DNA of 46,609 nucleotides from contig SVTS01000013.1 of the NCBI GenBank assembly GCA_015063645.1, forward strand, positions 1 through 46,609, read 5' to 3'. The notes beneath the pieces are model-generated. The model ran no database searches, had not been told where the DNA came from, and was given only the letters and a program-made list of their open reading frames with translations. The stretch comes from Oscillospiraceae bacterium (GTDB lineage: Bacteria > Bacillota > Clostridia > Oscillospirales > CAG-272). A program made the translations under genes and the position numbers. Every line of letters begins with the position of its first letter. Within the stretch, counting starts at the first letter, position 1. Positions 9,108 to 16,910 of this stretch are shown here, in pieces.

Positions 9108-9163
9108 GACAAGTTCTCCTCCCGGTTGTTTTTTCTTTTTTCCGGCTCCCCCGGTATGAGTTG

Positions 9164-9192
9164 ATTATACCTGTCTTCACACAGGATGTCAA
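9164..9192 (-). promoter_or_regulatory. Perfect consensus promoter of the DUF4838-GH2 operon
   Basis: The minus strand reads TTGACA, a 17-bp spacer and TATAAT. Transcription would start about 50 bp before the DUF4838 ATG at 9107. Confidence 0.85.
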
Positions 9193-9210
9193 GATAAAAG
9201 AGAAAAAAAC

Positions 9211-9239
9211 TTGCACCTGCGCCGGATTGGTGCTACAAT
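9211..9239 (+). promoter_or_regulatory. Divergent promoter towards the QueG-like gene
   Basis: The plus strand reads TTGCAC, a 17-bp spacer and TACAAT, with a TGC extended -10. It lies back to back with the minus-strand promoter at 9164-9192. The leader to the ATG at 9469 would be about 220 nt and would contain repeat copy B. Confidence 0.65.
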
Positions 9240-9287
9240 ATAGAAAAGGGAGATAATCCCCGACCCGAAAAGCAGGAAGCTGACCCA

Positions 9288-9406
9288 GGGGTGTCGGGGG
9301 CTGTGCCCCCGACCGTAACCCAAAAACGGGGGAAAAAGGGGGGCAGAGCCCCCCTGAGAAAACGTGTAGTTACGCTTTATGCAACAGGAAAAAGCTGCAC
9401 GTTAAT
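9288..9406 (+). repeat. Intergenic repeat family, copy B
   Basis: It consists of a GTCGGGGGC/GCCCCCGAC hairpin (9293-9313), a GGGGGGC/GCCCCCC hairpin (9338-9354) and the end module AAAAAGCTGCACGTTAAT. It is the reverse-oriented relative of copy A at 1394-1524. It sits in the predicted leader of the next gene, where the hairpins could attenuate transcription. No other content is seen in the 361-bp gap 9108-9468 apart from the two promoters. Confidence 0.7.
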
Positions 9407-9468
9407 GTGCCTACTATAGAATAAGGGGAATCATCCCCCGCCAAAACCGATCATACGGAGGAAATACC

Positions 9469-10308
9469 ATGAACAGAAACGAACTCACAGAACTGATCCG
9501 TGCGCTGTACAGCGCGGATAAAGCCAACTTCGTCCGTCCGGAGGACGCAATCCGCCCGGAGCTTGCGGGCATGAAAATCTTCGATGAGCCGCTCTGCGGC
9601 ATCGGCGCGGCGGATGACGCGCTGTTCGCGGAATATAAGAAACCGGGAATCATCGGTCCCTGGTTCAAGACCCCCGAAGAATGGCTGCCGGGGGCAAAGA
9701 CCGTCGTAGCCCTGTTCTTCCCCTTCTCAAAAGAAGTGCGCCATTCCAACCGGATGTACGCGGACCGTCCCTCCGATCCGTGGCTCCACGGACGCATCGA
9801 GGGACAGATTTTCCTGCGCGGATTCATCGATTCCCTGCGGGAAGCGCTGACAGCCCGGGGCATCGCGGCGTGCACGCCCATGACTGACGCCCGCTTCGCC
9901 AATGCGCAGGGCAGCAAATCCATCGCCGGATACGAATCCACCGAAGAGATGTACACCAGCAACTGGTCGGAACGCCACGCGGCGTATGTGTGCGGTCTGG
10001 GCACATTCGGTCTGCATAAGAGCCTCATCACCGAAAAAGGCACCGCGGGACGCTTCACCTCCGTCATTATCGACGCACCGCTCACCCCCGACACCCGGGA
10101 TTATACGGGTATCTATGATTACTGCATCCGCTGCGGCGAGTGCGCCCGCCGATGCGCCGGACACGCCATCACCCCCGAAACGGGGAAGGATCACAGCGCG
10201 TGCCGGAAATGGGTCAGCGAATCCAGCCGTCCGTTCCTCCCCCGTTACGGCTGCGGACTGTGCCAGACCGGCGTCCCCTGCGAGGACCGCAATCCCTCCC
10301 GGAAATGA
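9469..10308 (+). CDS. QueG-like 4Fe-4S double-cluster protein
   Basis: This 279-aa protein is built like epoxyqueuosine reductase relatives: an N-terminal domain with the PGAKTVVALFFPF strand (about residue 75), a central GLGTFGLHKSLIT segment, and a C-terminal ferredoxin module with CIRCGECARRC (about 224-234), then C, CGLCQ and PCE. True QueG is usually longer (about 350 aa or more), so this may be a paralogue acting on another substrate rather than the tRNA-modifying enzyme. It is cytosolic. The start is supported by CGGAGGAAATACC. The permease gene follows after 113 bp on the same strand. Confidence 0.85.
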   Translation: MNRNELTELIRALYSADKANFVRPEDAIRPELAGMKIFDEPLCGIGAADDALFAEYKKPGIIGPWFKTPEEWLPGAKTVVALFFPFSKEVRHSNRMYADRPSDPWLHGRIEGQIFLRGFIDSLREALTARGIAACTPMTDARFANAQGSKSIAGYESTEEMYTSNWSERHAAYVCGLGTFGLHKSLITEKGTAGRFTSVIIDAPLTPDTRDYTGIYDYCIRCGECARRCAGHAITPETGKDHSACRKWVSESSRPFLPRYGCGLCQTGVPCEDRNPSRK

Positions 10309-10329
10309 TATTTCGGCAGGCGAGACCGG

Positions 10330-10387
10330 AGCCCCCTTGGGGAACGTGCAATTTCGCTTCGCATAACGGGAAAAAGCTGCCCGTCAG
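10330..10387 (+). repeat. Partial intergenic repeat, copy C
   Basis: The segment GGGAAAAAGCTGCCCGTCAG, preceded by AACGTGCAATTTCGCTTCGC, matches the right half of copy B with scattered changes. It occupies the short gap between the QueG-like gene and the permease gene and lacks the first hairpin. Confidence 0.55.
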
Positions 10388-10421
10388 CCACCACCAACAA
10401 AAATATAGAGGAAAACCAACC

Positions 10422-11222
10422 ATGACCTACCTGCCATCGCTTTTCGCCTTTCTGATCAGCCTCTTCGCCTCCGTGATCGGTGCCATCTGCGGCATCGGCG
10501 GCGGCGTGATCATCAAGCCCGTGCTGGATCTTTTCTCCATCGCAGACGTGGCAGCCGCCAGTTTTCTTTCCTGCTGCACGGTGTGCTCCATGAGCTGCTA
10601 TTCCGTGATCCGATCCCTCCGCGCCGGCGGCGGTGAGGTGGATCTGAAAGTCAGTACGCCGCTGTCCGTGGGTGCCGCCATCGGCGGCATAGCCGGCAAC
10701 CGCATTTTCTCCCTGGTGAAATCCCTGTTCGATGATCCCGACACCGTCGGCGCTCCTCAGGCGCTCTGTCTGGCGCTGATCACCGTGGGAACGCTGATCT
10801 ATACCCTGAACAAGGAGAGAATCCACACCCTCCGCGTTACGAATAAAGCCGTATGCCTGCTTATCGGCGGCGGGCTGGGCATTATGTCCAGCTTCCTCGG
10901 CATCGGCGGCGGACCGATCAATCTGGTGGTGCTCTTCTTCTTCTTCAGCATGGAAACGAAGATCGCCGCCGCAAACAGTCTGTACATCATTCTGTTCAGT
11001 CAGGTGCTCAATCTGATCACCACCCTGATCAGCGGAAGCGTGCCCGCTTTCGCATGGTCCATGCTTCTTCTCATGATCACCGGCGGTATCGCCGGCGGCA
11101 TGATCGGACGCGCCGTGAACAAAAAGATCGACGGAAAGACCGTTGACAAACTCTTCATCGCGCTGATGGCGGTGATCATTCTCATGAGCATCTACAATAC
11201 GCTCAAATATTCCGTCCTCTGA
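10422..11222 (+). CDS. TSUP family permease (TauE/SafE-like)
   Basis: This 266-aa polytopic membrane protein has about eight hydrophobic segments. It carries the two family glycine motifs, GAICGIGGGVIIKPVLDLF (about residue 20) and SSFLGIGGGPINLVVLFFF (about 155). The TSUP family exports or imports small sulfur compounds or organic anions; the substrate here is unknown. The ORF track opens far upstream, but the hydrophobic protein begins at the ATG at 10422, preceded by GAGGAAAA. Nearby sulfatase genes make a sulfate or sulfonate substrate thinkable, but that is inference only. Confidence 0.88.
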   Translation: MTYLPSLFAFLISLFASVIGAICGIGGGVIIKPVLDLFSIADVAAASFLSCCTVCSMSCYSVIRSLRAGGGEVDLKVSTPLSVGAAIGGIAGNRIFSLVKSLFDDPDTVGAPQALCLALITVGTLIYTLNKERIHTLRVTNKAVCLLIGGGLGIMSSFLGIGGGPINLVVLFFFFSMETKIAAANSLYIILFSQVLNLITTLISGSVPAFAWSMLLLMITGGIAGGMIGRAVNKKIDGKTVDKLFIALMAVIILMSIYNTLKYSVL

Positions 11223-11315
11223 ATAAAGCAGGAGACCCCGCTGCAAAAACGAACGAATTGCACACAAAAAGCGCAATATCCCGCGTGTTTTGCAAACCGG
11301 GTCTCCTGTATTTAT
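11222..11315. terminator. Bidirectional terminator-like inverted repeat
   Basis: CAGGAGACCC (11229-11238) pairs with GGGTCTCCTG (11299-11308), flanked by A-rich and T-rich sides, and an inner GCAAAA/TTTTGC pair extends the fold. It lies between the convergent permease and AraC genes, where a shared terminator is expected. The large loop makes it less certain than the other terminators. Confidence 0.55.
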
Positions 11316-11357
11316 GCTACAATATTGTTGGGATTTTCCGCGTCGGTTCCCCGTCGG

Positions 11358-12233
11358 TCACCTTTTCCCCGTTCTGTTTTCAGAGGGAGAAAACCTCCGC
11401 CGGTATTCCGTGGGCGTGCATCCGTAGAACCGGTCGAATATCCGCTGGAAACTGCGCTCGGAGCCGAATCCGCTTGCCAGCGCAATGTTCAGATTGGATT
11501 CGTCCGTGGTCTGCATAAGCTCTTTGGCATGCTCCAGACGGAAACTGGCAAGCGCCATCGGAAAATTCATGCTGCTCGTTTTCCGTATGCTGTGGGACAG
11601 ATAATTCGCGCTGTAGCCCAGCGCGGCGGCGGCAGAGCTCAGCGAGATATCCTCCAGATAGTGATCGTGCAGATAGCTGAACAGCTTTACCATCACGTTC
11701 TCGTCCCGGGAACAATTGATCATCGGCACCGTGCGCAGGTATTCCCCGATGACCGCCATGAGGCAGGACTGCAGCCGGCACCGCACCGCGGGATCGCTGT
11801 AATCCACATAATGCCTGTCCACGCTGAAGGGGATTCTGCCGTCATCCCGCATGCCGATGCCGTCGATCTCCCCGTCCACGAAGGTGGCACGGAAATACTG
11901 TTCCACGCTGGGGCTGCAGCGGAACACCGGTGTCTCCCCCACTTTATCCGCCGGAGGAAGCACGCCGCCCGCCAGACTGGTGGGAAACGCGCTGACCACG
12001 CAGTTGCATGAGGCAAAGGTATAATATTCGTGGATCTGCATGGGATGGATGAAGATAAAATCCCCTGCGCTGAGCATATAATACTCATCCCCCAGCCGCA
12101 GACGTACGCTTCCGTCCATCACATAAAGCAGCTCGGGAAAGCGGTGCAGATGCTGGCTGAGATTGAAGCGGCGGATCTGATAATTGTACTGGAATATATT
12201 GCTCTCGATCATGTTATTTGCCTGAATTCTCAT
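11358..12233 (-). CDS. AraC family transcriptional regulator
   Basis: This 291-aa regulator has an N-terminal cupin-like ligand domain (RFPELLYVMDGSVRLRLGDEYY, about residues 30-60) and a C-terminal double helix-turn-helix. The HTH region includes LSSAAAALGYSANYLSHSIRK and the family signature SGFGSERSFQRIFDRFYGCTP. I chose the ATG at 12233 (MRIQANNM) because GGAGGG precedes it; the ORF track adds 16 residues without an RBS. It is divergent from the solute-binding lipoprotein gene and shares a -35 region with it, so it probably controls that gene in response to a sugar. Confidence 0.92.
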   Translation of the reverse strand: MRIQANNMIESNIFQYNYQIRRFNLSQHLHRFPELLYVMDGSVRLRLGDEYYMLSAGDFIFIHPMQIHEYYTFASCNCVVSAFPTSLAGGVLPPADKVGETPVFRCSPSVEQYFRATFVDGEIDGIGMRDDGRIPFSVDRHYVDYSDPAVRCRLQSCLMAVIGEYLRTVPMINCSRDENVMVKLFSYLHDHYLEDISLSSAAAALGYSANYLSHSIRKTSSMNFPMALASFRLEHAKELMQTTDESNLNIALASGFGSERSFQRIFDRFYGCTPTEYRRRFSPSENRTGKR

Positions 12234-12272
12234 AAGAATCCCTCCCCGCGCGGACATCACTTTCTGTCGCAT

Positions 12273-12301
12273 ATTATACACGAAATGTCATGTATTGTCA
12301 A
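12273..12301 (-). promoter_or_regulatory. Perfect consensus promoter of the AraC gene
   Basis: The minus strand reads TTGACA, a 17-bp spacer and TATAAT, about 40 bp upstream of the regulator ATG. Its -35 box overlaps the -35 box of the plus-strand promoter at 12295-12323. Confidence 0.85.
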
Positions 12302-12323
12302 TATGGATGTGGTAACATATTAT
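12295..12323 (+). promoter_or_regulatory. Promoter of the solute-binding protein operon
   Basis: The plus strand reads TTGTCA, a 17-bp spacer and TATTAT. The -35 box lies within the near-palindrome TATTGTCAATA shared with the divergent AraC promoter. The leader to the ATG at 12395 is about 65 nt. Confidence 0.7.
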
Positions 12324-12394
12324 GTAGGAAAATTGCGCCGCTCTGCGGTGCTTTACACCTTTAAATCTGTTACTTTATTCAAAGGAGAATCCAT

Positions 12395-13888
12395 ATGAAA
12401 CGTACACTGTCTCTCATTCTGGCTGCGTTGTCCCTGGCGGGCATTCTGGCATCTGCCGCCTGCAGCAATTCTGCACCGACCGATGACACAACCGACACTA
12501 CCGCCGACACCACTGCACCGGCGGAAACCACCACTGCCGAACCCGAAACCACCGCCGATCCTCTGGCGGACAATCTGCCCGATGATGTATCCTATGACGG
12601 ATATGCCTTCCGTATCGGCGCGATCTCCGCAGATCTGCAGTGGATCAAATACCTGATCCGCACCGAGCAGACGGGCGAAGTGCTCAATGACACCATCTAT
12701 GAGGCAAACAACGCAGTGGCGGAGCGTTTCGGCATCACCTTCAAACACATCCCCTACTCCGGCACCAACTACTCCTCCTACAACGAGATTCTTGCCAGCG
12801 CCCGCGCCGGCGATGACAACGTGGATATCCTGACGCTCCACGACCTGCGCTCCGGTCAGGCAGCACTGCAGGGCGTTTTCCGCAATGTCTACGATCTGGA
12901 ACACGTGGATTTCGAGAAACCCTGGTGGCCCCGCTTCACAACGAACGCGCTGACCATCAACGGCAAGATGTACAACATCTCCAACTCCATGTCCTACTAC
13001 AATATCTACGCAGTCCGCTGCCTGATGTTCAACAAGGGTCTGATGAAGAATCTGGGCATCACTTTCCCCTATGACGACGTACGCGCCGGCACCTGGTATT
13101 TCGATGATCTCATCAACATGACCAAGGACGTCTACAGCGACGTGGATAACAACGGAGCACGTTCCACCGCCGACCGCTACGGCATCGCCATCACCGGTAC
13201 GGCATACTGCTTCCTGGAATGCTTCGGCGTGGACGTATACGGACGCGATGACAAGGGTCTGATCAAGGACGATTTCTATAACGAACGCACCGTGAACATC
13301 GTGGAAAAATCCAACTCCTGGTTCAACGGCGGCTCCAAGGGCGCATATTTCTCCGCAAGCGGAGACGCCCTCAAAATGTTCGCCGGCGGCAACGTCCTCT
13401 TCGCCTTCCGCGGTCTCGGTCAGATCGTGGACGCCTGCATGGATTCCGATGTGGAATACGGCGTTCTGCCCATGCCCAAGCTGGATGAGAATCAGAAGGA
13501 ATACATCAGCGGCACCGTGGATAACCCCATCAGCGTGCCGATCACCAATAAAAACATGGACCGTACCGGTATGATCATCGAGGCGATGAGCGCCGAGGGC
13601 TACCGCCGCGTACAGCCCGCTTACATGGAAACGGTTATGAAGAACCGCTACGCATCCGACAAGGATTCCGTGGAAATGATGGACCTCGTCTTCAACAACC
13701 GTATGCTCTCCGCAGGTTATCTGTTTGCCAACTCCGACAAGACCTACCGTCTGCAGACCGTACATGACGATATGTGGCGTCAGGGCAGCTCCAACATCAA
13801 CCTGACTTCCCACTACGAATCCGTCAAGGGTCAGTTCCAGGGATATATCAACACAATCAACGAATTCTTCTCCCGCACGGATGAGTAA
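12395..13888 (+). CDS. Extracellular solute-binding lipoprotein (sugar ABC type)
   Basis: This 497-aa protein has a signal peptide and a slightly atypical lipobox (LASAAC, Cys23), then a Thr/Glu-rich linker (about 25-55) and a family 1-type binding protein body. It should be anchored outside the membrane and deliver a sugar to an ABC transporter. No permease or ATPase genes lie nearby, so it is an orphan that would need a transporter encoded elsewhere, or it acts as a sensor. AAAGGAG precedes the ATG. It is followed on the same strand by two secreted LamG proteins, suggesting a cell-surface glycan function. Confidence 0.9.
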   Translation: MKRTLSLILAALSLAGILASAACSNSAPTDDTTDTTADTTAPAETTTAEPETTADPLADNLPDDVSYDGYAFRIGAISADLQWIKYLIRTEQTGEVLNDTIYEANNAVAERFGITFKHIPYSGTNYSSYNEILASARAGDDNVDILTLHDLRSGQAALQGVFRNVYDLEHVDFEKPWWPRFTTNALTINGKMYNISNSMSYYNIYAVRCLMFNKGLMKNLGITFPYDDVRAGTWYFDDLINMTKDVYSDVDNNGARSTADRYGIAITGTAYCFLECFGVDVYGRDDKGLIKDDFYNERTVNIVEKSNSWFNGGSKGAYFSASGDALKMFAGGNVLFAFRGLGQIVDACMDSDVEYGVLPMPKLDENQKEYISGTVDNPISVPITNKNMDRTGMIIEAMSAEGYRRVQPAYMETVMKNRYASDKDSVEMMDLVFNNRMLSAGYLFANSDKTYRLQTVHDDMWRQGSSNINLTSHYESVKGQFQGYINTINEFFSRTDE

Positions 13889-13971
13889 ACACACCCAGGC
13901 ATTTGCGGTTACGGAAACAGGCGGTATCCCCGAACACTCCGGTAACCGAATTTCAGAAAGGATCTTACAGT

Positions 13972-15822
13972 ATGAAAAAACTCGCATGGCTTCTGGCTGT
14001 GCTCATGCTGCTTTCTGCGCTGCCGCTGACACCTCTGGCGGCAGACAGCGATGCAGGCATGACATTCACTGCCGGCAAGCTCTATTCCCTCTCCAAGAAT
14101 CTGGAAAAGGCTCCGCTGACCTTTGAGGCAGTCATCCGCCTTCCCAAGGGCTATACGGACCGCGCCGGTATGATCATCTCCAACTACGCCGGCAACTCCA
14201 AGACCGGTATCACCCTGCAGTTCAACTCCGGCAAGCAGCTGGAGCTGTACTATGAATTGAACACCACAGCGTTCAAATCCATCCGTCACAAGTTCACGCA
14301 GATCCCCGTCTCCGCCGTTGCTACCGGTGAGTGGGTACATATTGCCGTAATCAAGGACGATGCCGCCGGCAAGGCGCACGCCTACATCAACGGTGAGTTC
14401 GTACAGACTGCCGACGCCGCAACGGGCGAGTACGGCTACTTTACCTCCGGGATGGATACGCCTGCCCTCTGCATCGGCGGCGACCACCGCAGCGGCAACA
14501 GTCAGTACTTCAAGGGGGAGATCCGCGAGATTGCGCTCTATTCCGACATCCGTACCGCTGACGAGATCAAAGCGGACTATGCCGGCATCAAGGCGGAGAA
14601 CGACAATCTGATGGTGTGGCACAAGCTGTCCGCCGGCACCACCGAAGCCAAGGACCTCAGCGGCAACGGATACGATTTCGGTCCCAACAAGTCCAAAGTA
14701 AGCTGGCTGAAGGACAAGAAGCCGGTAACCGATTACGCATACTCCTTTGCCGTAGTGGGCGATACTCAATATATCGCACGGGACAATCCGGAGCACATGA
14801 CGAAGTACTATCAGTGGATTCTGGACAACAAGGAATCAAGGAAGATCGAGTGCGTCATCGGTCTGGGTGACATCACGGACGGCAACAAGACCGAGCAGTG
14901 GACTCCCGCCAAGAAATCCATCTCTCTGATGGACGGAAAGATTCTCTATACCCTCGTCCGCGGCAACCACGACAACGCCGCATCCCTGAACAGCTATCTG
15001 GGCACGGACGCTTACTACAATCAGCTGAAATCCCGGGGTGAATCCGGCGTGTTCAAAGAGGGACAGCTGGAAAATGCCTACTGCACCTTCACCGTCGGCA
15101 AGACGAAATATCTGATCATCATGCTGGACTTCGGCGCCAAGAACGATGTTCTGGAGTGGGCAGGCGGCGTTCTGGAGAAATACTCCGACCACCGTGCCAT
15201 CATCACCACCCACGCCTACATGAACAGCGACAAAACCACGCTGGATCCCGCGGATAAGTGGGCGCCTACCACCTACGATTCCTCCTTTAATGATGCCAAC
15301 GTCATGTGGGATAAGCTGGCTTCTCAGTATGAGAACGTCATCCTCGTGCTTTCCGGTCACATCCCCTATGACAACATCGTTACCCTGCAGCAGAAGGGCA
15401 AGCACGGCAACACCGTTACCCAGATGCTCATCGACCCTCAGGGGCTGGATAACAGACACAAGGATATCGGCTCCATCGGCATGGTCGCCATGTTCTACTT
15501 CAACGAGGACGGCTCAAAGGTTTCCGTTGAGTATTATTCCATCCTCCACGATGAGTATTTCGGAGCGGTGAATCAGTTTGATCTGGTGCTCATCCCCGAG
15601 GAGCCCAAGCCGGTTGAGACAACCGCCGCCGTCACCACGGCAGCCCCCGAAACAACCACCGCCGCTCCCGAAACGACCGCTGCTCCCGATACCGATCCCG
15701 TATCCGATCCCGAGCCCTCTGAGGACGGCGCATCCGGCACGGTGTGGGTCATCGCCGGCATTGCCGCCGCAGTGATTATCGCGGCTGCCGCAGTGATCGT
15801 GATCAGAAAGAAGAAAAAATAA
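13972..15822 (+). CDS. Secreted LamG-metallophosphoesterase, membrane anchored
   Basis: This 616-aa protein has a signal peptide (to about residue 24), a LamG/concanavalin-like domain (about 30-235) and a calcineurin-like phosphoesterase domain. Metal ligands are visible as GDTQ (D264), GDITDG (D300), GNHDN (N332-H333), H414 and GHIP (H463). A Thr/Pro-rich linker with ETTTAAPETTAAP repeats leads to a C-terminal membrane helix and RKKKK tail. It should sit outside the cell, anchored at the C-terminus. The substrate could be a phosphodiester or phosphomonoester, and the LamG domain may bind glycan. The start at 13972 follows AGAAAGGATC; the ORF track adds 23 residues upstream without support. 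The LamG part is strongly similar to the next gene. Confidence 0.92.
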   Translation: MKKLAWLLAVLMLLSALPLTPLAADSDAGMTFTAGKLYSLSKNLEKAPLTFEAVIRLPKGYTDRAGMIISNYAGNSKTGITLQFNSGKQLELYYELNTTAFKSIRHKFTQIPVSAVATGEWVHIAVIKDDAAGKAHAYINGEFVQTADAATGEYGYFTSGMDTPALCIGGDHRSGNSQYFKGEIREIALYSDIRTADEIKADYAGIKAENDNLMVWHKLSAGTTEAKDLSGNGYDFGPNKSKVSWLKDKKPVTDYAYSFAVVGDTQYIARDNPEHMTKYYQWILDNKESRKIECVIGLGDITDGNKTEQWTPAKKSISLMDGKILYTLVRGNHDNAASLNSYLGTDAYYNQLKSRGESGVFKEGQLENAYCTFTVGKTKYLIIMLDFGAKNDVLEWAGGVLEKYSDHRAIITTHAYMNSDKTTLDPADKWAPTTYDSSFNDANVMWDKLASQYENVILVLSGHIPYDNIVTLQQKGKHGNTVTQMLIDPQGLDNRHKDIGSIGMVAMFYFNEDGSKVSVEYYSILHDEYFGAVNQFDLVLIPEEPKPVETTAAVTTAAPETTTAAPETTAAPDTDPVSDPEPSEDGASGTVWVIAGIAAAVIIAAAAVIVIRKKKK

Positions 15823-15905
15823 TCCCCGCGGCTGACCGCCGCAGATGACATCTGTTCTTTACAGAGCATTGCTCTGAAGAAAAAATACAAAAAAGGAGAA
15901 ACATC

Positions 15906-16760
15906 ATGAAAAAACTCGCACTTATCCTCATGTCCCTGCTCATGCTTGTAAGCCTCGCAGTTCCCGCAATGGCTGCAGATGAAGGCATGACCTTCTCCGC
16001 AGACAAGACCCATCCCATTAACAAAGATCTGGCAAAAGCTCCTCTGACCTTCGAAGCCGTTATCCGTCTTCCCAAGGATTACACCGCACGTGCCGGTCTG
16101 ATCCTGAGCAGCTACGATGCAAACGGCAAGGATGCCATTTCCCTGCAGATCAACTCCGGCAAGCAGCTGGAGCTGTACTATGAGCTGAATACCGACGCAT
16201 TCAAGTCCGTCCGTCACAAATTCACCGATGTTCCCGTAACCGCCATCGCTACCGGCGAATGGGTACATATCGCCGTTGTAAAGGATGAGGCTGCCGGCAA
16301 GGCACACGCCTACATCAACGGTGTATTCGTGCAGACTGCCGACGCCGCTGCCGTTCCCTACGGTTGTTTCGAAGCCGGCGTGGAAAAACTTCCGATCTGC
16401 ATCGGCGGTGACCACCGTAAAGACAACGGCCAGTTCTGGAAGGGCGAGATCCGCGAGATCGCTCTGTATTCCGATGTCCGTTCCGCTGACGAGATCAAGG
16501 CTGACGCCGCCGGCATCAAGGCTGACAAGGATATGCTGATCTGGTATCAGCTCTCCAAGGGCATGACCGCTGCCAAGGACCTCAGCGGCAACGGCAACCA
16601 CATGGGTGACTACAAAGAGCCCGAGACCACCGCTCCCGTAGCTACTCAGAAGCCCACCACCACCCCCAAGGCTCCTCAGACCTTTGACGCTGCCGTTATC
16701 CTCGCAGTAACCGCAGCTGCCGCAGGCGCAGGCGCAATCGTAAGCAAAAAGAGAAAGTAA
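15906..16760 (+). CDS. Secreted LamG protein with sortase-like tail
   Basis: This 284-aa protein has a signal peptide ending near AMA (about residue 23), one LamG domain (about 30-235), a Thr/Pro linker and the tail APQTFD, a hydrophobic stretch, then KKRK. That tail has the layout of a cell-wall sorting signal, with PQTFD in the place of LPxTG or NPQTGD. The LamG domain is a close paralogue of the upstream gene (shared stretches such as SGKQLELYYELNT and GEIREIALYSD), so the pair arose by duplication. AAAGGAG precedes the ATG and a terminator follows at 16793. The ligand is unknown. Confidence 0.9.
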   Translation: MKKLALILMSLLMLVSLAVPAMAADEGMTFSADKTHPINKDLAKAPLTFEAVIRLPKDYTARAGLILSSYDANGKDAISLQINSGKQLELYYELNTDAFKSVRHKFTDVPVTAIATGEWVHIAVVKDEAAGKAHAYINGVFVQTADAAAVPYGCFEAGVEKLPICIGGDHRKDNGQFWKGEIREIALYSDVRSADEIKADAAGIKADKDMLIWYQLSKGMTAAKDLSGNGNHMGDYKEPETTAPVATQKPTTTPKAPQTFDAAVILAVTAAAAGAGAIVSKKRK

Positions 16761-16792
16761 TTTCCTGCAGAGACAGATCTTTTCATGAACAG

Positions 16793-16825
16793 ATACGGGA
16801 GGCGCAAGCCTCCCGTATTTGTTTT
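16793..16825 (+). terminator. Intrinsic terminator of the SBP-LamG operon
   Basis: ATACGGGAGG and CCTCCCGTAT form a perfect 10-bp stem with a 6-nt loop, followed by TTGTTTT. Confidence 0.9.
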
Positions 16826-16846
16826 CCGCGGCAATCCCAAAGCAGA

Positions 16847-16895
16847 AAAACGCATCGGGACGGAGCACAGTGTGCATTCCGTCCCGATGCGTTTT
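16847..16895 (-). terminator. Terminator of the short DUF4838 gene (bidirectional)
   Basis: AAAACGCATCGGGACGGA and its complement (16878-16895) form a perfect 18-bp stem with a 13-nt loop. The A/T ends let it work on either strand. It lies just after the minus-strand gene that ends at 16911. Confidence 0.85.
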
Positions 16896-16910
16896 ACTTA
16901 TTTATCCGAT

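Noticed and set aside
7326-9164. 612-aa plus-strand ORF
   Set aside because: Antisense to the DUF4838 gene and runs across its promoter region.
9469-10308. Assignment as authentic QueG
   Set aside because: It is shorter than usual QueG and no queuosine genes are adjacent, so only a QueG-like label is supported.
12353-13987. 544-aa minus-strand ORF
   Set aside because: Shadow of the solute-binding lipoprotein; Val/Gly/His-rich with no domain.
15573-16877. 434-aa minus-strand ORF
   Set aside because: It is antisense to the short LamG protein and the tail of the phosphoesterase, and crosses the terminator at 16793; no domain is seen.
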